Of a DNA stretch of 56,866 bases, positions 54,595-56,866 are shown one piece after another. The stretch covers positions 1 through 56,866 of the forward strand of contig JAURCU010000004.1 in NCBI GenBank assembly GCA_030828305.1, written 5' to 3'. Origin of the DNA: Luteolibacter sp. (lineage in GTDB: Bacteria > Verrucomicrobiota > Verrucomicrobiia > Verrucomicrobiales > Akkermansiaceae). Position numbers and translations under genes: made by a program. The notes under the pieces are model-generated. The model searched no databases, was not told the DNA's origin, and was given only the letters and a program-made list of their open reading frames with translations. Every line of letters starts with the position of its first letter. Position 1 is the first letter of the stretch.

Positions 54595-55665
54595 TCATTC
54601 CCCCGTATCAGGATAGGAGCCCAGCAGTTTTACCATGGAACAGTGCCGGTTGAGTTCCTCAAGCGCTTGGCCGACGTTCTCGTCTTCACAGTGCCCGGCC
54701 AGATCAACGTAGAAAATATACTCCCAATCCTTGCGCTTGGAGGGACGGGATTCGATTTTCGATAGGTTGATCTGGCAGTGATCGAAGGCCTGTAAGGCAC
54801 TGACCAGAGAGCCCGGACGGTCGTGGATGGCGAAGAGCAGCGAGGTTCGGTCCTTGCCGGTGGGCGGACAGGTCTTCTCACCAATTACCAGGAAGCGGGT
54901 GGTGTTGGTGCTGCGGTCCTGGATACGCTCTTCGAGCAGATTGAGTTCGTAGAGCTCGGCGGCGAGTGGACCACCGAGGGCAGCCGCTCCCTCCCCTGCC
55001 ATGTCGCGGGCGATTTCCGCAGCCTTGGTGGTGGAGGAGACTTCGACCAAATCGACGTCAGGGAAATTCTTGTGCAGCCAGTTACGGCATTGACCAAAGA
55101 CCTGGGGATGCGAGTAGAGGGTCTTGATATCCTCGCGAGCAATGGCGGCCATCAGGCTGTGTTCGATACGCAGCAATACCTGGGAGCAGATGTGCAGCGG
55201 TGAATCGACAAAAAGATCAAGAGTGTGGGAAACCGCGCCCTCCGTGGAGTTCTCGATGGGCACCACACCGTAGTCAGCAGCGCGTCGGGCAACCTGATCG
55301 AAGACATCCGAGAAGTTGGGCTGAGCCGAATAATTGACCGAATGACCGAACTTCTTGATCGCGGCTTGATGGGTCCATGTGCCTTCCGGGCCAAGATAGG
55401 CAATCTTGAGATCTTCTTCCAAAGCAAGGGCCGCCGACATGATCTCTCGATATATGGCCTTAATCGATTTTTCGGGAAGTCGGCCCTCGTTGAGTTCCAC
55501 CAGTCGACGCAAGAGAGCATCCTCCCGCTCGGGCGCATAAATCTGAAGGCCGTCGCGCTTCTTCACAACACCAACCTCATGCACCAGATCAGCGCGCTGG
55601 CTGAGCAGGTTTATCAACTGACGGTCTAGATCGTCAATCTGCTTGCGGATGTCGTCGAGGTTCAC
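54595..55665 (-). CDS. pheA: Chorismate mutase / prephenate dehydratase (P-protein)
   Basis: This 356-residue bifunctional enzyme makes phenylpyruvate from chorismate. The AroQ chorismate mutase domain covers about residues 1-85 (DDIRKQIDDLDRQLINLLSQ), the prephenate dehydratase domain about 87-265 (AYLGPEGTWTHQAA, and VVPIENSTEGAVSHTLDL), and the ACT domain about 275-350, with the phenylalanine-binding motifs DRPGSL (GALV-equivalent) and IESRPSK (ESRP). Feedback inhibition by phenylalanine is therefore expected. The gene follows scpB by 20 bases and precedes gltA. Confidence 0.96.
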   Translation of the reverse strand: MNLDDIRKQIDDLDRQLINLLSQRADLVHEVGVVKKRDGLQIYAPEREDALLRRLVELNEGRLPEKSIKAIYREIMSAALALEEDLKIAYLGPEGTWTHQAAIKKFGHSVNYSAQPNFSDVFDQVARRAADYGVVPIENSTEGAVSHTLDLFVDSPLHICSQVLLRIEHSLMAAIAREDIKTLYSHPQVFGQCRNWLHKNFPDVDLVEVSSTTKAAEIARDMAGEGAAALGGPLAAELYELNLLEERIQDRSTNTTRFLVIGEKTCPPTGKDRTSLLFAIHDRPGSLVSALQAFDHCQINLSKIESRPSKRKDWEYIFYVDLAGHCEDENVGQALEELNRHCSMVKLLGSYPDTGE

Positions 55666-55685
55666 AGCGTAGGTGGGGTAATAGG

Positions 55686-56411
55686 TCAGGATTCAGGGGT
55701 GGGCTCGCCCTCAGCCATGGCTTCAGCCACTTCAGCCTCAACAAAAGAGAGCTGTTTCTCCTCTCCTGCGTCGGCCGCATGTTTCTCCTCGGCTTGAGGC
55801 AGTTGCACTTTACGCAATTCGGAGGCATTGGGTAGGTCGTCGACGGAGCGGATGCCGAAGTGCTCGAAGAATAATTCGGTTGTCTCGTAGAGCAAGGGGC
55901 GCCCTGGCAGTTCGGCACGGCCCCCGATGCGGATGAGGTCACGGTCGAGCAGCTTCTGGATCATCCCATCGCAGGAGACTCCGCGCACCGCTTCGACAGC
56001 CGCCTTGGTGATGGGTTGGCGGTAGGCGATGATGGCGAGAGTCTCCATCGCAGGACCGCTCAAGCGCTCGGGCTTGCGGCCTGGAAAAAGCTGGCGTACG
56101 AATTCGCCGAATTCCACGTTGGTGTAGAGCTTCCAGCCCTTAGCCCGCTCAATAAGCGAGAAGGCACGACCGCCCTGCGCATAGCACTGGTTCAATTCCT
56201 GAATCGCCGCAATCACCTGCTCTTCCTTGGTATCAGCGAGGGCACTCAACCATTCCGGAAGTTCCTGCTCGTCCTTACCCTCTTCTTTATCGCGGATCTT
56301 CACATCCTCAGCCTCCGCCACTCTGGAGCGCACCAAACGGGCGATTTCAGCAGTGGGAATGGGGTCTTGAGAGGCGGTGATCAAGGCTTCAATGATGGAG
56401 GCTAGCTGCAT
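55686..56411 (-). CDS. scpB: Segregation and condensation protein B
   Basis: ScpB is a winged-helix subunit of the SMC-ScpAB complex that organises and segregates the chromosome. The 241-residue protein begins at ATG 56411 (QLASIIEALITAS), which matches the family; the frame up to 56588 does not. The signature ALAIIAYRQPITKAAVEAVRGV is seen (METLAIIAYRQPITKAAVEA), as is the second winged helix (LPGRPLLYETTELFFEHFGI). An acidic, Glu- and Ala-rich tail follows. A charged insert (about 31-50) lengthens the N-terminal domain. ScpA is not in the window. Confidence 0.95.
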   Translation of the reverse strand: MQLASIIEALITASQDPIPTAEIARLVRSRVAEAEDVKIRDKEEGKDEQELPEWLSALADTKEEQVIAAIQELNQCYAQGGRAFSLIERAKGWKLYTNVEFGEFVRQLFPGRKPERLSGPAMETLAIIAYRQPITKAAVEAVRGVSCDGMIQKLLDRDLIRIGGRAELPGRPLLYETTELFFEHFGIRSVDDLPNASELRKVQLPQAEEKHAADAGEEKQLSFVEAEVAEAMAEGEPTPES

Positions 56412-56654
56412 AACGGGCCCGCAGCATAGGTGAGGGATTGCGCATTTCAAGCCTGCTGGATGAAGCAAATGGACCAAATTTTCACCCGGCCGGACTTTTT
56501 CCTCTTGTAGGCTGCTGTTTGAGGGGCTAATCCACCGCGCTCCACACCGAAAAACAGCCTTCCTCAGGGATTGGCCCGACTGCCTCAAATTTGCAAATTC
56601 TCAGATTCCAGCTCACTGAAATCGAGCCTCTCTTTACCCCACACCATCCATTCC

Positions 56655-56866
56655 ATGGCCGCCAAAAAATCCAAGTCTAAGACCGCAAAGAAAAAAGTCG
56701 CTAAGAAGCTAGCCAAAAAAGTTAGCAAAAAAGCAGCAAAGAAGAAGGCGGCCAAGAAAGCTCCCGGCAAGAATATCGCCAAAAAAATCACCAAGAAGGT
56801 GAGTAAAAAGAAGGCCGCCAAGAAGGCTGCCCCAGCCAAAAAAGCCGCCAAGAAAGCTCCTAAGAA
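56655..56866 (+). CDS. Histone H1-like Lys/Ala-rich protein, truncated by window edge
   Basis: From ATG 56655 the frame is open to the end of the window and encodes at least 70 residues of almost pure Lys, Ala, Ser and Val in repeats such as AKKVSKKAAKKKAAKKAPGK. Such sequences match the C-terminal-like arm of eukaryotic histone H1 and the bacterial Hc1/Hc2-like and HU-extension proteins, which bind DNA and compact the nucleoid. Nearby scpB also serves chromosome organisation. The 243-base upstream gap (56412-56654) holds the promoter, with no strong motif by eye. The C-terminus is missing, so the final family is open. Confidence 0.75.
   Translation, partial: MAAKKSKSKTAKKKVAKKLAKKVSKKAAKKKAAKKAPGKNIAKKITKKVSKKKAAKKAAPAKKAAKKAPK

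Overview
The window (about 57 kb, GC-rich, densely coded) reads as a chromosomal housekeeping segment of a Gram-negative bacterium, most likely a member of Verrucomicrobiota. This is inferred from gene content and style: paired bactofilins, one with zinc ribbons; a PPi-dependent phosphofructokinase; a signal-anchored protein of WA-x-x-DP repeats; weak Shine-Dalgarno sequences; an H1-like Lys/Ala protein; and intergenic palindromes with GTTCTTGG-type short repeats. I see no prophage, transposase gene, CRISPR array, rRNA or convincing tRNA. Finer taxonomy cannot be read from sequence alone.

Layout. 1-3764: two bactofilins, then nadA (NAD synthesis) and argG (arginine). 4138-7785: a Tat-exported SGNH hydrolase divergent from a tight five-gene unit (two GNAT acetyltransferases, DUF1287 protein, SDR oxidoreductase, Ogt-type DNA methyltransferase). 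7810-9816: a nested palindromic repeat and a fused TrhO/RluA-type RNA-modification protein. 10025-13666: ACT protein, small membrane protein, ispD, M16 peptidase, YwaF-like membrane protein. 14096-21788: pyc, psd, glnD, rpsP. 21951-26879: MidA-type methyltransferase, WA-x-x-DP repeat protein, a conserved-looking unknown, pfp, and a degenerate rhodanese. 27154-34097: pssA, an M28-like pseudoenzyme, a lysine 2,3-aminomutase-type protein, and purL. 34164-38844: membrane protein, lemA, rpoN, rhomboid, AraC regulator. 39056-44302: fucI, a DUF2007 gene, agmatine deiminase, phosphohexomutase. 44339-50808: pyrF, HiPIP, lipA, EVE protein, a 34-residue membrane peptide, J-domain protein, purF, purM. 50939-56866: D-amino-acid (hydroxyproline?) dehydrogenase and proline-racemase-family epimerase, gltA, pheA, scpB, and the start of an H1-like gene.

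How it fits together. Purine (purL, purF, purM) and pyrimidine (pyrF) synthesis, phosphatidylethanolamine synthesis (pssA and psd), central carbon metabolism (pyc, pfp, gltA, phosphohexomutase), nitrogen sensing (glnD, rpoN) and amino-acid synthesis (argG, pheA) are interleaved, mostly in two- to five-gene units.

Most unusual points. (1) A recurrent 3'-end architecture in which a short perfect hairpin begins inside or directly after the stop codon and is often followed by GTTCTTGGTTC-like repeats. (2) A rhodanese-type tRNA hydroxylase fused to a pseudouridine synthase. (3) A near-consensus sigma-54 promoter directly in front of rpoN itself. (4) Four genes whose reading frames are broken: nadA, a small membrane protein and purL by single-base shifts in homopolymers, and a DUF2007 gene by an in-frame TGA. 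Sequencing or assembly error is the first explanation to exclude for group 4.
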